64,000 nt of DNA. Source: Actinomycetales bacterium. Lineage in GTDB: Bacteria > Actinomycetota > Actinomycetes > Actinomycetales > Cellulomonadaceae. Location of the stretch: NCBI GenBank assembly GCA_020444245.1, contig JAHLLI010000025.1:1-64000 (forward strand), in the 5' to 3' direction. Shown here one piece after another: positions 52,333-62,924 of this stretch. Position 1 is the first letter of the stretch; the number at the start of each line of letters is the position of its first letter. The notes beneath the pieces are model-generated. The model was not told the DNA's origin and searched no databases. It saw only the letters and a list, made by a program, of their open reading frames with translations. The position numbers and the translations under genes are program-made.

Positions 52333-54905
52333 CCTCCCTCCTGCGCGAGAGGAAGTCGGATCGCCATGGTCAGGCCCCCGCCGGGGGTGTCCTCGGCCTC
52401 GATCGTGCCCTGGTTGGCCTCGATCAGTCCGCGCGCGACGGCCAGCCCGAGGCCGACGCCCCGGCCGGCCGGGGCATCGCCCAGGCGTTGGAAGGCACCG
52501 AACACCGCCTCCTTCTGCGCGGCGGGCACCCCACGTCCTCGATCGACGACGCGGATCAGGACGGAGTCGACGGTGCGTTCGGCGTGCAGCTCGACGGCGT
52601 GCCCGGTCGCGGCGCCATGGTGCACGGCGTTCTCCACCACGTTGGCCAGTGCGCGCTCGACCAGGCCCGGGTCCACGTGCAGCAGGGGCAGCTCGGGTTC
52701 GACGTGAGCGATGACGGCGCCGAGAGGTACCGAGGCGAGGGCGCCGGGGATGATCTCGTCGAGGCCGACGGTCATCGGGCGGGCGGCGACGGCTCCGGCG
52801 TCGATGCGGCTCATGTCGAGCAGGTTGTCGATCAGGGCCTGGAGCCGGTCGGTGCTCTGCTCGACGTCACCGAGCAGGGCCGCTTGGTCCTCGGGGGCGA
52901 TGGGTGCGCCACCGCGGGTCAGCGCGGTGACACCGGCCTTGATCGCCGCGAGGGGCGTGCGCAGGTCGTGCGACACCGCGGCGAGAAGCGCGGTGCGGGT
53001 GGCGCCGCGTTCGCGCTCGGCTCGGGCGCGCTTGGCCTCCTCGCGAAGCCGGTCACGCTCGATGACGGCTTCGGCCTGGGCTCCCACGGCCGTCGCGATG
53101 CGCAGGTCGGTCGCCGACAGCGTCGTGCCGGACAGCCGGAGGATGAGGTCGTCGTTGACGCCGATGGTGGTCAGGCCTGGTTCGTCGGGCAGCTCGCCGA
53201 GCGGCCCGCACTCGATCGTAACGTCGACAGAGGGGGCGGCAGTGCCCGAGCCGGCGAGGCACCGCCACCGGTCCGCATCGCGCTGGAAGATCGCCGCCGA
53301 CTCGACGCCGAACGTCTCGCGCAGCTGGTCGAGCATCGCCGGAACCGCGTCGCGGCCCCGCAGGATCGATCCGGCCATGGTCGTCAGGGTGGCGGCCTCA
53401 GCCCTGGCCCGCGCGGCCTCCGAGGAGCGTCGCGCGGCCTGGTCGACCACCACGGAGACAGCGACCGCGACAGCGACCAGCACCACCAGGGCGACGACGT
53501 TCTGCGGTGCGGCGATGGTCCACGTCCCGACCGGTGGGACGAAGAAGTAGTTGCTGACGAGCCCGCCGAGCACGGCGGCGACCAGGGCCGGGAACATCCC
53601 GCCCAGCAGCGCGACGGCGGTGGTCAGCGCCAGGTAGAGCATCAGCACGGTAGGCAGGGCGTCGGTGTCGGTGATCCGGACGAGCAGTGCCGCGAGGGCC
53701 GGCGGGCCGACGACGGCCAGGACCCACGCGCCGGCGAGGCGCCGGGTCGACAGGGCGCGCCGCGGATGTGGCCGAGGGCCGCGGCCACCGGCCGCCTCGT
53801 GGCTGACGATGTGCACGTCGATCTCGCCCGAGCCGCGCACGACCTTGGCGCCGATGCCCTCGCTGAGGGCGGCTGCGATCCGGGTCCGGTGGGTGGCGCC
53901 GAGCACGATCTGGTTCGCGTTGACCCCGCGCGCGAACTCCAGGATCGCGGCGGCGACGTCGTCGCCGACCACGGAGTGCCAGGTTCCACCGAGCTCCTCG
54001 GCCAGAGTGCGGTGGGTGGTGAGATCGGCGGCCGGGGTGCCGGCCAAGCCGTCGGACCGCGCCACGTGCAGCGCGATCAGCTCGCCGCCGGTGCCGCGCT
54101 GGGCGATGCGCGCACCGCGCCGCAACAGGGTGCCGGACTCCGGTCCGCCCGTGACCGCGACGACGACCCGCTCCCTGGCGGGCCACGGTTCGTGGATGTC
54201 ATGGGTCTGCCGGTATCGCTCCAGCGCGTCGTCGACGCGGTCGGCGGTCCACAGCAGCGCCAGCTCGCGCAGCGCGGTGAGGTTCCCGACCCGGAAGTAC
54301 TGGGTCAGTGCCGCGTCGACCTTCTCCGGGGCGTAGACGTTGCCGTGGGCCAGGCGGCGGCGCAGCGCCTCCGGGCTCATGTCGACCAGCTCGATCTGGT
54401 CGGCTCGGCGCACCACCTCGTCCGGCACGGTCTCCTGCTGACGGATCCCGGTGATGGAGGTGACCACGTCGTTGAGGCTCTCGAGGTGCTGGACGTTGAC
54501 CGTGGTGACCACGTCGATGCCGGCGTCCAGGACCTGCTCGACGTCCTGCCAGCGCTTGGCGTGCCGGGACCCGGGCACGTTGGTGTGCGCCAGCTCGTCG
54601 ATGAGCACGACCTGCGGGTGGCGGGCCAGGACGGCGTCGACGTCGAGCTCGGTGAACATCGCGCCACGGTGGGTGAGCGTCGTCCGGGGCAGGACCTCAA
54701 GGCCCTCGAGCTGGGCGGCGGTGGCGGCACGACCGTGGGTCTCAACCAGGCCCACGACGACATCGGCGCCGCGCTCGGCGCGCCGGTGCGCCTCGTCGAG
54801 CATCGCGTACGTCTTGCCGACACCGGGCGCCGCGCCGAGGAACACGCGCAGTGTCCCTCGAGTGCGGGCCCGGGGGTCGGTGGGTGCCGGGGCGGTGTCG
54901 CTCAC
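52329..54905 (-). CDS. kdpD: KdpD sensor histidine kinase
   Basis: 858 aa from GTG 54905 (AGGAGCGGG upstream). Domains in order: the KdpD sensor domain with Walker A GAAPGVGKT (about 24-32), a USP-like domain (about 240-380), four membrane segments, a GAF region, and HisKA/HATPase with H646 in AVSHDLRTPLA. Full length for the family. It senses potassium status and phosphorylates KdpE. Confidence 0.95.
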   Translation of the reverse strand: MSDTAPAPTDPRARTRGTLRVFLGAAPGVGKTYAMLDEAHRRAERGADVVVGLVETHGRAATAAQLEGLEVLPRTTLTHRGAMFTELDVDAVLARHPQVVLIDELAHTNVPGSRHAKRWQDVEQVLDAGIDVVTTVNVQHLESLNDVVTSITGIRQQETVPDEVVRRADQIELVDMSPEALRRRLAHGNVYAPEKVDAALTQYFRVGNLTALRELALLWTADRVDDALERYRQTHDIHEPWPARERVVVAVTGGPESGTLLRRGARIAQRGTGGELIALHVARSDGLAGTPAADLTTHRTLAEELGGTWHSVVGDDVAAAILEFARGVNANQIVLGATHRTRIAAALSEGIGAKVVRGSGEIDVHIVSHEAAGGRGPRPHPRRALSTRRLAGAWVLAVVGPPALAALLVRITDTDALPTVLMLYLALTTAVALLGGMFPALVAAVLGGLVSNYFFVPPVGTWTIAAPQNVVALVVLVAVAVAVSVVVDQAARRSSEAARARAEAATLTTMAGSILRGRDAVPAMLDQLRETFGVESAAIFQRDADRWRCLAGSGTAAPSVDVTIECGPLGELPDEPGLTTIGVNDDLILRLSGTTLSATDLRIATAVGAQAEAVIERDRLREEAKRARAERERGATRTALLAAVSHDLRTPLAAIKAGVTALTRGGAPIAPEDQAALLGDVEQSTDRLQALIDNLLDMSRIDAGAVAARPMTVGLDEIIPGALASVPLGAVIAHVEPELPLLHVDPGLVERALANVVENAVHHGAATGHAVELHAERTVDSVLIRVVDRGRGVPAAQKEAVFGAFQRLGDAPAGRGVGLGLAVARGLIEANQGTIEAEDTPGGGLTMAIRLPLAQEGG

Positions 54906-54945
54906 CTGCCCGCTCCTTCTGCGCCGCTGATCAAGGCTCCACCAG

Positions 54946-55533
54946 TCAAGCACCCTGGCCCGGCAACGTCAGCAGCGCGAGGTTCAGCTCGAGAACGTTG
55001 ACGTGGGCTGCGCCGAGGAACCCCAGGTCCGGGCCGGCGATGTGATCCTCGACCAGGGCCGTGACCTGCGCCGGTTCCAGGCCGCGGGCGGCGGCCACGC
55101 GGTCCACCTGGAGGCGGGCGTAGGCGGGGGAGATGTCCGGGTCGAGCCCGGAACCGGAGGCGGTGACCGCGTCGGGTGGGATCGCGCTCTCGGGAACGCC
55201 GTCGCGTGCCGCGATGGCAGCCTTGCGCTCCTTCACCGTGACGAGCAGGTCGGGGTTCTGCGGTCCGAGGTTCGAGGCGCCCGAGGCCATCGGGTCGTAC
55301 CCGTCGCCGGCGACCGAGGGACGCGGCTGGAACCACTGGTCCCCGGCGAACTCCTGGCCGATCAGCCGGGACCCGACGACCCGACCGTCGACGCGGACCA
55401 GGGAGCCGTCGGCGCGGTCCGGCACCAGCCGGCCGACCGCCATCACCGCGAACGGGTACCCGACGCCGAGCACCAAGGTCAGCACAGCCAGCAGCCGCAG
55501 GGCGGCGAGGTGCTGGCGGAAGGGAAGGGTCAT
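54946..55533 (-). CDS. kdpC: Potassium-transporting ATPase subunit KdpC
   Basis: 195 aa with one N-terminal membrane helix (LLAVLTLVLGVGYPFAVMAV). Conserved SRLIGQEF, WFQPRPS, ASGSGLDPDISPAYA and VNVLELNLAL identify KdpC, which stabilises the KdpFABC complex and its ATP affinity. ATG 55533. It lies 26 bases after kdpB. Confidence 0.95.
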   Translation of the reverse strand: MTLPFRQHLAALRLLAVLTLVLGVGYPFAVMAVGRLVPDRADGSLVRVDGRVVGSRLIGQEFAGDQWFQPRPSVAGDGYDPMASGASNLGPQNPDLLVTVKERKAAIAARDGVPESAIPPDAVTASGSGLDPDISPAYARLQVDRVAAARGLEPAQVTALVEDHIAGPDLGFLGAAHVNVLELNLALLTLPGQGA

Positions 55534-55559
55534 GGTGGGGCTCCGATGGTGGTGGCCGG

Positions 55560-57644
55560 TCACATCCCGGGCAGGAGGGCGACCAGGAGGTCGATCAGCT
55601 TGATGCCGAGGAACGGTGCGACCAGCCCGCCGACCCCGTAGACCAGCAGGTTGCGGCGCAGCATGGTCCCGGCGTCGGCGGGGGAGTAGCGCACCCCGCG
55701 CAGCGCGACCGGCACCAGGGCCACGATGATCAGTGCGTTGAAGATCACCGCGGACAGCACGGCCGACTGCGGCGAGTGCAGGGCCATCACGTTCAGGCGG
55801 TCCAGCTGCGGGAACAGGCCGGCGAACATGGCCGGGATGATCGCGAAGTACTTGGCGACGTCGTTCGCGATCGAGAACGTGGTCAGCGCGCCCCGGGTGA
55901 TCAGCAGCTGCTTGCCGATCGCGACGATCTCGATCAGCTTGGTCGGGTCGGAATCCAGGTCGACCATGTTCCCGGCCTCCTTCGCCGCGGCCGTCCCGGA
56001 GTTCATCGCCACGCCGACATCGGCTTGGGCGAGGGCGGGCGCGTCGTTGGTGCCATCGCCGGTCATCGCGACAAGCCGGCCGCCCTCCTGCTCGCTGCGG
56101 ATCAGCGCGAGCTTGTCCTCGGGGGTCGCCTCGGCGAGCACGCCGTCGACACCGGCCTCGTCGGCGATGGCCTGGGCGGTGAGCCGGTTGTCGCCGGTGA
56201 TCATCACGGTGCGGATGCCCATCCGGCGCAGCTCGTCGAACCGTTCGCGCATGCCGTGCTTGACCACGTCCTTCAGGTGCACCACGCCGAGAACGTGTGC
56301 GCGCTGACCGGGTCGCAGCTCGGCGACCACCAGCGGGGTCCCGCCGGACCCGCTGATGGCGTCGACGACGGCGGCGGTCTCGGGCTGGGCGGTTCCGCCC
56401 GCGTCGCGCACCCAGGCGAGCACCGCGGCCGCGGCGCCCTTGCGCACCATTCGTGTGCCGTCGGGGAGTTCCAGGTCGACACCGCTCATGCGGGTCTGCG
56501 CGGAGAAGGGCACGAACGTGGCGTGCGGCAGGTCGCCGGGCTCGCGCAAGCCGTACTGCTCCTTGGCGAGGACCACGACCGAGCGGCCCTCGGGTGTCTC
56601 GTCGGCGAGGCTGGACAGCTGCGCGGCCTCGGCGAGGTCCTCCGCGCTCACCCCTGGCGCCGGCACCAGGTCGACCGCCCTGCGGTTGCCGAGCGTGATC
56701 GTGCCGGTCTTGTCCAGGAGCAGCACGTCCACGTCGCCGGCGGCCTCCACCGCCCGGCCGGACAGGGCCAGCACGTTGCGCTGGACCAGCCGGTCCATGC
56801 CCGCGATGCCGATCGCCGAGAGGAGCGCGCCGATCGTGGTCGGGATCAGGCACACCAGCAGCGCGACCAGCACGACGATCGGCTGCGCCTGGCCGGAGTA
56901 CACCGCGAACGGCTGGAGCGTGACCACCGCGAGCAGGAACACCAGCGTGAGGGAGGCGAGCAGCAGCGACAGGGCGATCTCGTTCGGGGTCTTCTGCCGC
57001 GCCGAGCCCTCCACGAGGGCGATCATCCGGTCCAGGAACGTCTCGCCCGGTCTGGCGGTGATCCGCACCACGATCCGGTCGGACAGCACCCGCGTGCCGC
57101 CCGTGACCGCCGAACGGTCGCCGCCGGACTCGCGGATCACCGGGGCAGACTCGCCCGTCACCGCTGATTCGTCCACGCTGGCCACCCCCTCGACGACGTC
57201 GCCGTCGGACGGGATCACCTCGCCGGACTCCACGACCACCCGGTCACCGACCGCGAGCACCGTGCCGGGCACGGTCTCCTCGGTGCCGTCGGCGAGCAGG
57301 CGACGCGCCATGGTCTGCGTCCGTGCCCGACGCAAGGTGGCTGCCTGCGCCTTGCCGCGGCCTTCGGCTACTGCTTCGGCGAGGTTGGCGAAGACGACGG
57401 TGGCCCACAGCCACACGGCGATCGCCCACGCGAACACCGACGGGTGCACAGCCGCGAGCACCGTGGTCATCACCGACCCGACCCAGACCACGAACATCAC
57501 CGGGGTGCGGACCTGGTGTCGCGGGTCGAGCTTGACCAACGCCTGGGGCAACGACTCGACCAGTTGGCGTCCGCGGAACTGGCCCGCGGCGGGTCGCACG
57601 CCGGACGAGCGCCGCGGCGCGGTGGGGACCTGGGTGGGAGTCAC
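55560..57644 (-). CDS. kdpB: Potassium-transporting ATPase subunit KdpB
   Basis: 694 aa P1A-type ATPase. Phosphorylation site D311 in [12 protein letters not shown], actuator [20 protein letters not shown] and [16 protein letters not shown] are present. It energises potassium import through KdpA. GTG 57644 overlaps the kdpA stop by four bases. Confidence 0.96.
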   Translation of the reverse strand: MTPTQVPTAPRRSSGVRPAAGQFRGRQLVESLPQALVKLDPRHQVRTPVMFVVWVGSVMTTVLAAVHPSVFAWAIAVWLWATVVFANLAEAVAEGRGKAQAATLRRARTQTMARRLLADGTEETVPGTVLAVGDRVVVESGEVIPSDGDVVEGVASVDESAVTGESAPVIRESGGDRSAVTGGTRVLSDRIVVRITARPGETFLDRMIALVEGSARQKTPNEIALSLLLASLTLVFLLAVVTLQPFAVYSGQAQPIVVLVALLVCLIPTTIGALLSAIGIAGMDRLVQRNVLALSGRAVEAAGDVDVLLLDKTGTITLGNRRAVDLVPAPGVSAEDLAEAAQLSSLADETPEGRSVVVLAKEQYGLREPGDLPHATFVPFSAQTRMSGVDLELPDGTRMVRKGAAAAVLAWVRDAGGTAQPETAAVVDAISGSGGTPLVVAELRPGQRAHVLGVVHLKDVVKHGMRERFDELRRMGIRTVMITGDNRLTAQAIADEAGVDGVLAEATPEDKLALIRSEQEGGRLVAMTGDGTNDAPALAQADVGVAMNSGTAAAKEAGNMVDLDSDPTKLIEIVAIGKQLLITRGALTTFSIANDVAKYFAIIPAMFAGLFPQLDRLNVMALHSPQSAVLSAVIFNALIIVALVPVALRGVRYSPADAGTMLRRNLLVYGVGGLVAPFLGIKLIDLLVALLPGM

Positions 57645-59305
57645 AGCAGAGCCTCCGCGACGGGACCGAGCGCCAGGGCGGGGAAGAACGTCAGCCCCGC
57701 GACGACGACGACGACGAATGCGAGCAGCCCGACGAACACCGGCCGGTGCGTGGGAAGCGAACCTGGCCCGACCGGCACCGGGGTCTGCGCGGCGAGCCGG
57801 CCGGCCAGGGCCAGGACCAGGACGATCGGCACGAAGCGGCCGGCCAGCATCGTCAGCCCGAGGGCGACGTTCTGGTAGACGGTGTCCGCGCCGAACCCGG
57901 CGAACGCCGACCCGTTGTTGTTGGCGGTCGAGGCGTACGCGTACAGCACCTCGGACAGCCCGTGCGGACCGGGGTTGAGCACCGAGGCGTCGCGCAGCGC
58001 CGGGATCCCGGCGGTCAGCGCCGCGCCGAGCAGAAGCAGCGTGGGCATCGTCAGGACGTACAGCGCGACCAGGGTCACCTCGTGCCGGCCGATCTTCTTG
58101 CCCAGGTACTCAGGCGTTCGGCCGACCATCAGACCCGCCAGGAACACCGCGAGCACCGCGAGCACGAGCATCCCGTACAGGCCGGCACCGACCCCGCCCG
58201 GGGTGACCTCACCGAGCATGATGTTCAGCAGGGTGACCCCACCGCCCAGCCCGGTGAACGAGTCGTGGAAGGAGTTCACCGACCCCGTCGACGTCGCTGT
58301 CGTCGACGCCGCGAAGAGCGCCGAGGCGGCCTCGCCAAACCGGACCTCCTTGCCCTCCATCGCCCCGCCCGCTGCCACCGGCACCGCCCCGGCCCCGGTC
58401 ATCTCGGCCCACGTCGCCACCCACACCGCACCCGCCCACAGCGAACCCATCACCGCGGTGATCGCCCAGCCCTGTCGGATGTCACCCACCATGCGCCCGA
58501 GAGTGCGTGGCAGCGAGAACGGGATGACCAGGAGCAGGAAGATCTCCAGCAGGTTCGTCCACGCGGTCGGGTTCTCGAACGGGTGCGCCGAGTTCGCATT
58601 GAAGAACCCGCCACCGTTGGTCCCCAGGTCCTTGATCGCCTCCTGCGAGGCGACCGGGCCACCGACCATGGTCTGCGTCCCGCCCGCGAGCGTGGTGATC
58701 TCGTGCGGGCCGGCGAGGTTCTGCACCACCCCGCCGACCAGGAGCACGACCGCAGCGACGAACGCCAACGGCAGAAGGACCCGGCCGATGCCGCGGACCA
58801 GATCCACCCAGAAGCTGCCCACCCGGTCGGTCCGGCTGCGGGCGAGTCCGCGGACCAGCGCGATGGCGACCGCCAGGCCGACGGCCGCCGACGCGAAGTT
58901 CTGCACCGCCAGGCCGGCCATCTGGACCAGGTGGCCCATCGTCGACTCGCCGGAGTACCACTGCCAGTTCGTGTTCGTCACGAACGACACGGCGGTGTTC
59001 CACGCCCCGTCCGCGGGCACCCCCGCGCGGCCGAGCGAGAGCGGCAGGTGGTCTTGCAGGCGCAGCAGGGCGTACAGCACCAGCACGCTGACCGCGGAGA
59101 ACGCGAGCAACGACCTCAGGTACACGCTCCACCGCTGGTCGGCGTCCGGGTCCACACCCGCGGCCCGGTAGACCAGGCGCTCGACCCGCAGGTGCCGCGG
59201 GTCGGTGAACACCCGCGCGAGGTACTCACCCAGCGGGACGTGCGCCGCTGCGAGCAGCACGACCAGCAGACCCGCCTGGAGCCAGGCCGCGGCAGCCTCA
59301 GACAT
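57641..59305 (-). CDS. kdpA: Potassium-transporting ATPase subunit KdpA
   Basis: 554 aa channel-like subunit of the SKT superfamily. Selectivity-filter segments are visible as [48 protein letters not shown] and [17 protein letters not shown] 59305 overlaps the kdpF stop (TGATG). Full length for the family. Confidence 0.96.
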   Translation of the reverse strand: MSEAAAAWLQAGLLVVLLAAAHVPLGEYLARVFTDPRHLRVERLVYRAAGVDPDADQRWSVYLRSLLAFSAVSVLVLYALLRLQDHLPLSLGRAGVPADGAWNTAVSFVTNTNWQWYSGESTMGHLVQMAGLAVQNFASAAVGLAVAIALVRGLARSRTDRVGSFWVDLVRGIGRVLLPLAFVAAVVLLVGGVVQNLAGPHEITTLAGGTQTMVGGPVASQEAIKDLGTNGGGFFNANSAHPFENPTAWTNLLEIFLLLVIPFSLPRTLGRMVGDIRQGWAITAVMGSLWAGAVWVATWAEMTGAGAVPVAAGGAMEGKEVRFGEAASALFAASTTATSTGSVNSFHDSFTGLGGGVTLLNIMLGEVTPGGVGAGLYGMLVLAVLAVFLAGLMVGRTPEYLGKKIGRHEVTLVALYVLTMPTLLLLGAALTAGIPALRDASVLNPGPHGLSEVLYAYASTANNNGSAFAGFGADTVYQNVALGLTMLAGRFVPIVLVLALAGRLAAQTPVPVGPGSLPTHRPVFVGLLAFVVVVVAGLTFFPALALGPVAEALL

Positions 59306-59394
59306 CAGAACCGCTCCGGGTCGAGCAGCGCCCACACCAGGTACCCCGCCAGCGCCACCGCGACGATCAGGGCGACGACGCTCTCCGCGTTCAC
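59305..59394 (-). CDS. kdpF: Potassium-transporting ATPase small subunit KdpF
   Basis: 29 aa single membrane helix: [20 protein letters not shown] followed by LLDPERF, the typical KdpF ending. GTG 59394. It stabilises the KdpFABC complex. The stop overlaps the kdpA start by one base and the start overlaps the preceding small ORF by four. Confidence 0.9.
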   Translation of the reverse strand: MNAESVVALIVAVALAGYLVWALLDPERF

Positions 59395-59480
59395 CGGCGC
59401 TCCAACCCACGCACTAGCAACCCCAGGCACGCGAAGCACGCCACCGTCAGAAGGACGAACACCAGGTCGGCCACGGACAC
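59391..59480 (-). CDS. 29-residue membrane peptide preceding kdpF
   Basis: A 29-codon frame from GTG 59480 encodes a single hydrophobic helix ([20 protein letters not shown]) ending VRGLERR. Its stop overlaps the kdpF start as GTGA, so it is translationally coupled to kdpFABC. Small ORFs of this shape occur before kdpF in other actinobacteria. GTG 59474 is an alternative start. The ribosome binding site is weak. Function unknown; an additional small subunit is an inference. Confidence 0.6.
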   Translation of the reverse strand: MSVADLVFVLLTVACFACLGLLVRGLERR

Positions 59481-59852
59481 AGCCCCATCTCGACCCGACA
59501 CGGACGATCGGGAGCGCACGGTGCGCGCTCCCATTCACCCCCTGAGACCGACCCCGTTACGCATTCCTGACGGAACCCTGACGCGAACGGGGCAGCACCT
59601 GACGGACCTCGGACACCGCCGCCCCGGGACGGGTGCGCGTTCCTGATGGTGGTCGACGCTGAGGTCCTTCGGAGCAACCGCGCGCGCCGACTGCCACGAC
59701 ACTCGCACCCGTGCCGACGGCACCGCGCATGCGATCACGATCTGATGACCACGCCCGCCGGTGCGTGGCGCCAGGCGCACGGGCCGAAGGATGAGCGGTC
59801 AGTGCCGCCGATGATGGTAGGGGGGCATTCACGGCGACTAGAGTCACCCGTC
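59481..59852. promoter_or_regulatory. kdp promoter region with CCTGACG repeats
   Basis: CCTGACG occurs at 59566, 59577 and 59598, that is 11 and 21 bp apart on the same helical face, upstream of the minus-strand kdp operon. This is the layout of response-regulator boxes and suggests KdpE binding. A possible -10 on the minus strand lies just downstream (GTAACG). Nothing else was recognised in these 370 bases. Confidence 0.45.
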
Positions 59853-60098
59853 ATGGTGGCGGAGTCGCCCTCGAGGTACCCGCGCGTGTCGAAGAGCGCC
59901 GAGCGTGGGGTCGAGATCGTCCTGGCGGTTCTGTGGCTCGCCGGGTCGGTCTACCTCTTGGAGGTCCAGCACGCGAGGTGGTCGGAGCTGATCATCTTGC
60001 TGGTCGCTGTTGTGGTCCTGGAGGTCGTCTTCGTGATCTGGAACCGAGGTGGTGTGAAGGCTGCGGCGGCCGCGGACAAGAAGCGATCCGAAGAGTAG
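59853..60098 (+). CDS. Small two-helix membrane protein
   Basis: 81 aa. Two hydrophobic segments (VEIVLAVLWLAGSVYLLEV and LIILLVAVVVLEVVFVIW) and a Lys/Glu-rich cytoplasmic tail. ATG 59853 lacks a ribosome binding site but has TAGAGT nine bases upstream, so a leaderless transcript is likely. It is divergent from the kdp operon. No family recognised. Confidence 0.55.
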   Translation: MVAESPSRYPRVSKSAERGVEIVLAVLWLAGSVYLLEVQHARWSELIILLVAVVVLEVVFVIWNRGGVKAAAAADKKRSEE

Positions 60099-60139
60099 AG
60101 CGTCGCAGCCGCACCGCGCGCGACCGGTAGGACGCGGCG

Positions 60140-61900
60140 TCAGCTGCAGGTGTCCTGCGCGGGCTGGCCGGCGAGCCGCTGGGCGGTCCAGGCGAGTGCG
60201 TCGGTCACCGCGGGTGAGTCCGGTTCCACGAGGGCCACGTGGCCTAAGCCGGGATAGGTGCGGTAGTCCAGGGGGTACCCGGCGGCGCACCTGGCCTGGA
60301 CGTACTGTGCCTGTGCGCTCGGGATGACGAGGGTGTCCGCCTCGCCCTGAGCGAGCAGCAGCGGTGGGTCGATCGGGCCGGCGGGGATGCTCTGTGCCAA
60401 CCGGTCGCGCAGTGCGCCGCGATCGGGGTCTGCCGACCAGATCGGCTTTTCCAGCAGCAGCGTCACGAGCACGGAGACCACGGTGCCGTGGTCGCTCAGG
60501 CACCGCTGTGCCATCTCCGAGGCGATCGGGCGCGCGGCGGGCCGGACGTACTCCGACATCGTGATGTCGGGGTAGGCCGCCGCGTAGCCCGCGATGACGT
60601 AGGAGGCGAACAGGTCGCCGCCGGTGACGTTGCCGAGGCTGTCCAGCAACGCTGGTGGGTTGCTCGCCGGCGCCAGCGCGACGATCCCGTCGATCTCCAG
60701 CTCGGGTGCGTAGGTCGCCGCGAGCTGGCCGGTCCACAGGGCCGCCGCACCGCCTTGGGAGTGTCCCCAGACCACCGTCTGGTCGGCCAGGTGCGCGTCC
60801 GCCAGCTGGTGGGCCGCGCGCACCGAGTCCAGGACGGCGCGTCCGGCCGGCGGGCCGACCAGGTACTCGTGTGGGGCACTGGTCCCGAGCCCGACGTAGT
60901 CCGTCGCGACCATCGCCCATCCTCGATCGAGGATCTGGTCCTGGACGACCATGGCTCCGGCTGCCAGGCCGCCGGTGAGCACGGATGGTGCGCAGCCTGC
61001 CGATGCCCCCGTTGTCCCGTGGGCCCAGGCGATCACGGGTGCGGGTGCTTGCCCGGAGTCGGCGGGCGCGATCACCAGCCCGCTCGCGACGGTAGGCGTC
61101 CCGTCGTCGGCGGTGGTCGAGTAGAGGATTCGCCAGGCACGACCATCCTGGGGGACCTCGGCCGAGGTGAATGGCTGACTGCGCAGCAGGGTGCCGGGTC
61201 GGGCCGGGGTCTGCTCGGGGGCGGTGTAGAACGCGTCGGGGTGCGACGCCGACGCGTGAACGATCGCGCTGACGGCGACCAGCACGGCTGCCACCCCCAG
61301 TCCGGCGGCCTGGGACACGACCCGCCACCGCCCAGGACGACCTCTGGCAGACCTGCGAGGTTCGAGAGCGCGGCCCCGGACCGCTCCCAGGAGCAGGCGC
61401 ACCCCCATGGTGACCACGCGTACCCCGAACACGACCGCGACCACGAGCGTCGTGACGTCCGGCCATGCCAGTGCCAACGCAGCGAGCAGCAGCGAGCTGA
61501 GGCCGCCCAGCAGGTCCGCGACTCGTGCGCTGCCTCGGCCACGCCAGGCCGACCACAGATCAGCGGCAGCGTCCACGAGCAGCACGAGCCCGACCAGGAG
61601 CGCCAGGTGGGCCAGCGTGACCCCCGACCACATGGCCAGCGCAACGCCGCTCACCAGGTACGCCAGACCCGGCGCCAGCCTCACGGCCAGCGGCGTTGTG
61701 TCCGCCGCGGGCACCCGCTCGGCGAGCCGGGCGACGCCCGCCGCGAGCAGGCCGACCACGACCGTGAGAACCAGCAGCGTCAGGGACGCGAACGGCCGGC
61801 TGATCAGCGCCAGTCCCAGCAGGACCAGCACGACCGCGCCCAGACCGACACCCAAGCGTCGCACCGGGGAGATCGGCCCGGACGAGGGCCTGGAGTCCAC
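60140..61900 (-). CDS. Secretory-lipase-like alpha/beta hydrolase with an N-terminal membrane domain
   Basis: 586 aa. The first 200 or so residues contain six to seven membrane segments arranged like the HdeD/DUF308 family, plus one further helix. The rest is an alpha/beta hydrolase of the LIP type with nucleophile Ser in VVWGHSQGGAA, an oxyanion segment IAWAHGTTG, Asp in GEADTLVIP and His in PGLGHVALVEP. The catalytic domain should face outward. The substrate is unknown; esters or lipids are likely. The protein appears complete. Confidence 0.85.
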   Translation of the reverse strand: MDSRPSSGPISPVRRLGVGLGAVVLVLLGLALISRPFASLTLLVLTVVVGLLAAGVARLAERVPAADTTPLAVRLAPGLAYLVSGVALAMWSGVTLAHLALLVGLVLLVDAAADLWSAWRGRGSARVADLLGGLSSLLLAALALAWPDVTTLVVAVVFGVRVVTMGVRLLLGAVRGRALEPRRSARGRPGRWRVVSQAAGLGVAAVLVAVSAIVHASASHPDAFYTAPEQTPARPGTLLRSQPFTSAEVPQDGRAWRILYSTTADDGTPTVASGLVIAPADSGQAPAPVIAWAHGTTGASAGCAPSVLTGGLAAGAMVVQDQILDRGWAMVATDYVGLGTSAPHEYLVGPPAGRAVLDSVRAAHQLADAHLADQTVVWGHSQGGAAALWTGQLAATYAPELEIDGIVALAPASNPPALLDSLGNVTGGDLFASYVIAGYAAAYPDITMSEYVRPAARPIASEMAQRCLSDHGTVVSVLVTLLLEKPIWSADPDRGALRDRLAQSIPAGPIDPPLLLAQGEADTLVIPSAQAQYVQARCAAGYPLDYRTYPGLGHVALVEPDSPAVTDALAWTAQRLAGQPAQDTCS

Positions 61901-62120
61901 GCGCGAACTCTAGGCGTGGCCACCCCGCGCCGAAAGGCTCAGGCGGGCCACCTCGTCTCACCGCTAGCCGCCGTCCAGCCGGTCGCCTCGGTTGCCGGGC
62001 TGGCCGACCGCCTCACAGGGCATCGGCTGGCGCGTCGGTCGACATGGCTGACGCGACGAGAGGCGATCGCGTTTCGACGGGGCGCAGACCGTGGATCCGG
62101 AACCTCGGCGAGTCGGCCGT

Positions 62121-62924
62121 CTACTGGAGCAGGTAGGTCAGGACGATGTCGGCGAAGCCCTCGGGGTCAGTCTGGTCGGCGACGTGCTGCTGTCCCTCGA
62201 GGGTCACCACGGTGGTGTCCGAGACGGCGTCGGCGACCCACCGGACGGCGTCGCGCAGGAAGCCCGGGCTGTCACCCCCCAGGAGGAGCAGCGTGGGGGC
62301 GGCGACACCCGCTGCCTCTTCCGGGGCCACCGTCAGGGCGACGCTCTCCTCGCGCGGCAGGGTCGGTGCCGTGGCGACCCGAGCGGGCCAGCTGGGCAGC
62401 CGGCGCAGGTGGGCGATCTCCTCGTCCGGCATCCGCACCACCTCGCGCATCATGAGCTCGACCACCTCCTCGTCGCGCCCGGCGTCCAACGCTTCCCGCA
62501 TCCGGGCGAGAAGCTCGGCGGGTTGGGCGTGGTCGACGATCGCGGGCTCGTACAGCACCAGCCGGCGCACATTCCGGGTGCGGGACGCCGCGCGCAGCGA
62601 GAGGTAGCCGCCCAGCGAGTGGCCGAGCAGGTCGACCGGCCTGCCGGCCTCCTCGGCCAGCGCCTCGACGACCGCGACGACGTCCTCGACCTCGCGGTCG
62701 GGCGACCACCGTGGACCGTCGGTGCTGGACCCGCGCCCGCGCCGGTCCATCGCATGGACCGTCCGGTGCTTGCCGAGGATCTCGGTGATCCGCCATCGCC
62801 GGTGGTCGGACATCGACCCGTGGACCAGCAGGAGCGGCGGCCCGGCGCCGCTGCTCCAGAAGGCGAGGCGGGTCCCGTCGGGTGAGTTCACGTAGCGCGG
62901 AGCGGACTGCGGCGCGTCGCCCAT
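62121..62924 (-). CDS. Alpha/beta-fold hydrolase
   Basis: 267 aa. Oxyanion HGSMSDHRRW, nucleophile elbow GHSLGGYLS, acidic residue near LLLGGDSPGFL and the catalytic His in EGQQHVADQTDP. The second ATG (62924) is preferred because AAGGAG sits six bases upstream; the first ATG directly abuts it. Esterase or haloperoxidase-like proteins have this layout and the substrate is unknown. Divergent from the following monooxygenase gene. Confidence 0.85.
   Translation of the reverse strand: MGDAPQSAPRYVNSPDGTRLAFWSSGAGPPLLLVHGSMSDHRRWRITEILGKHRTVHAMDRRGRGSSTDGPRWSPDREVEDVVAVVEALAEEAGRPVDLLGHSLGGYLSLRAASRTRNVRRLVLYEPAIVDHAQPAELLARMREALDAGRDEEVVELMMREVVRMPDEEIAHLRRLPSWPARVATAPTLPREESVALTVAPEEAAGVAAPTLLLLGGDSPGFLRDAVRWVADAVSDTTVVTLEGQQHVADQTDPEGFADIVLTYLLQ

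Noticed and set aside
52488-55001. 837-codon plus-strand open frame
   Set aside because: It is exactly antisense to kdpD, with a residue composition typical of the mirror frame of a high-GC gene and no recognisable domain. The same applies to long antisense frames at 6349-7734, 7750-9249, 9609-11099, 55776-57167, 57746-59545 and 60488-62455.
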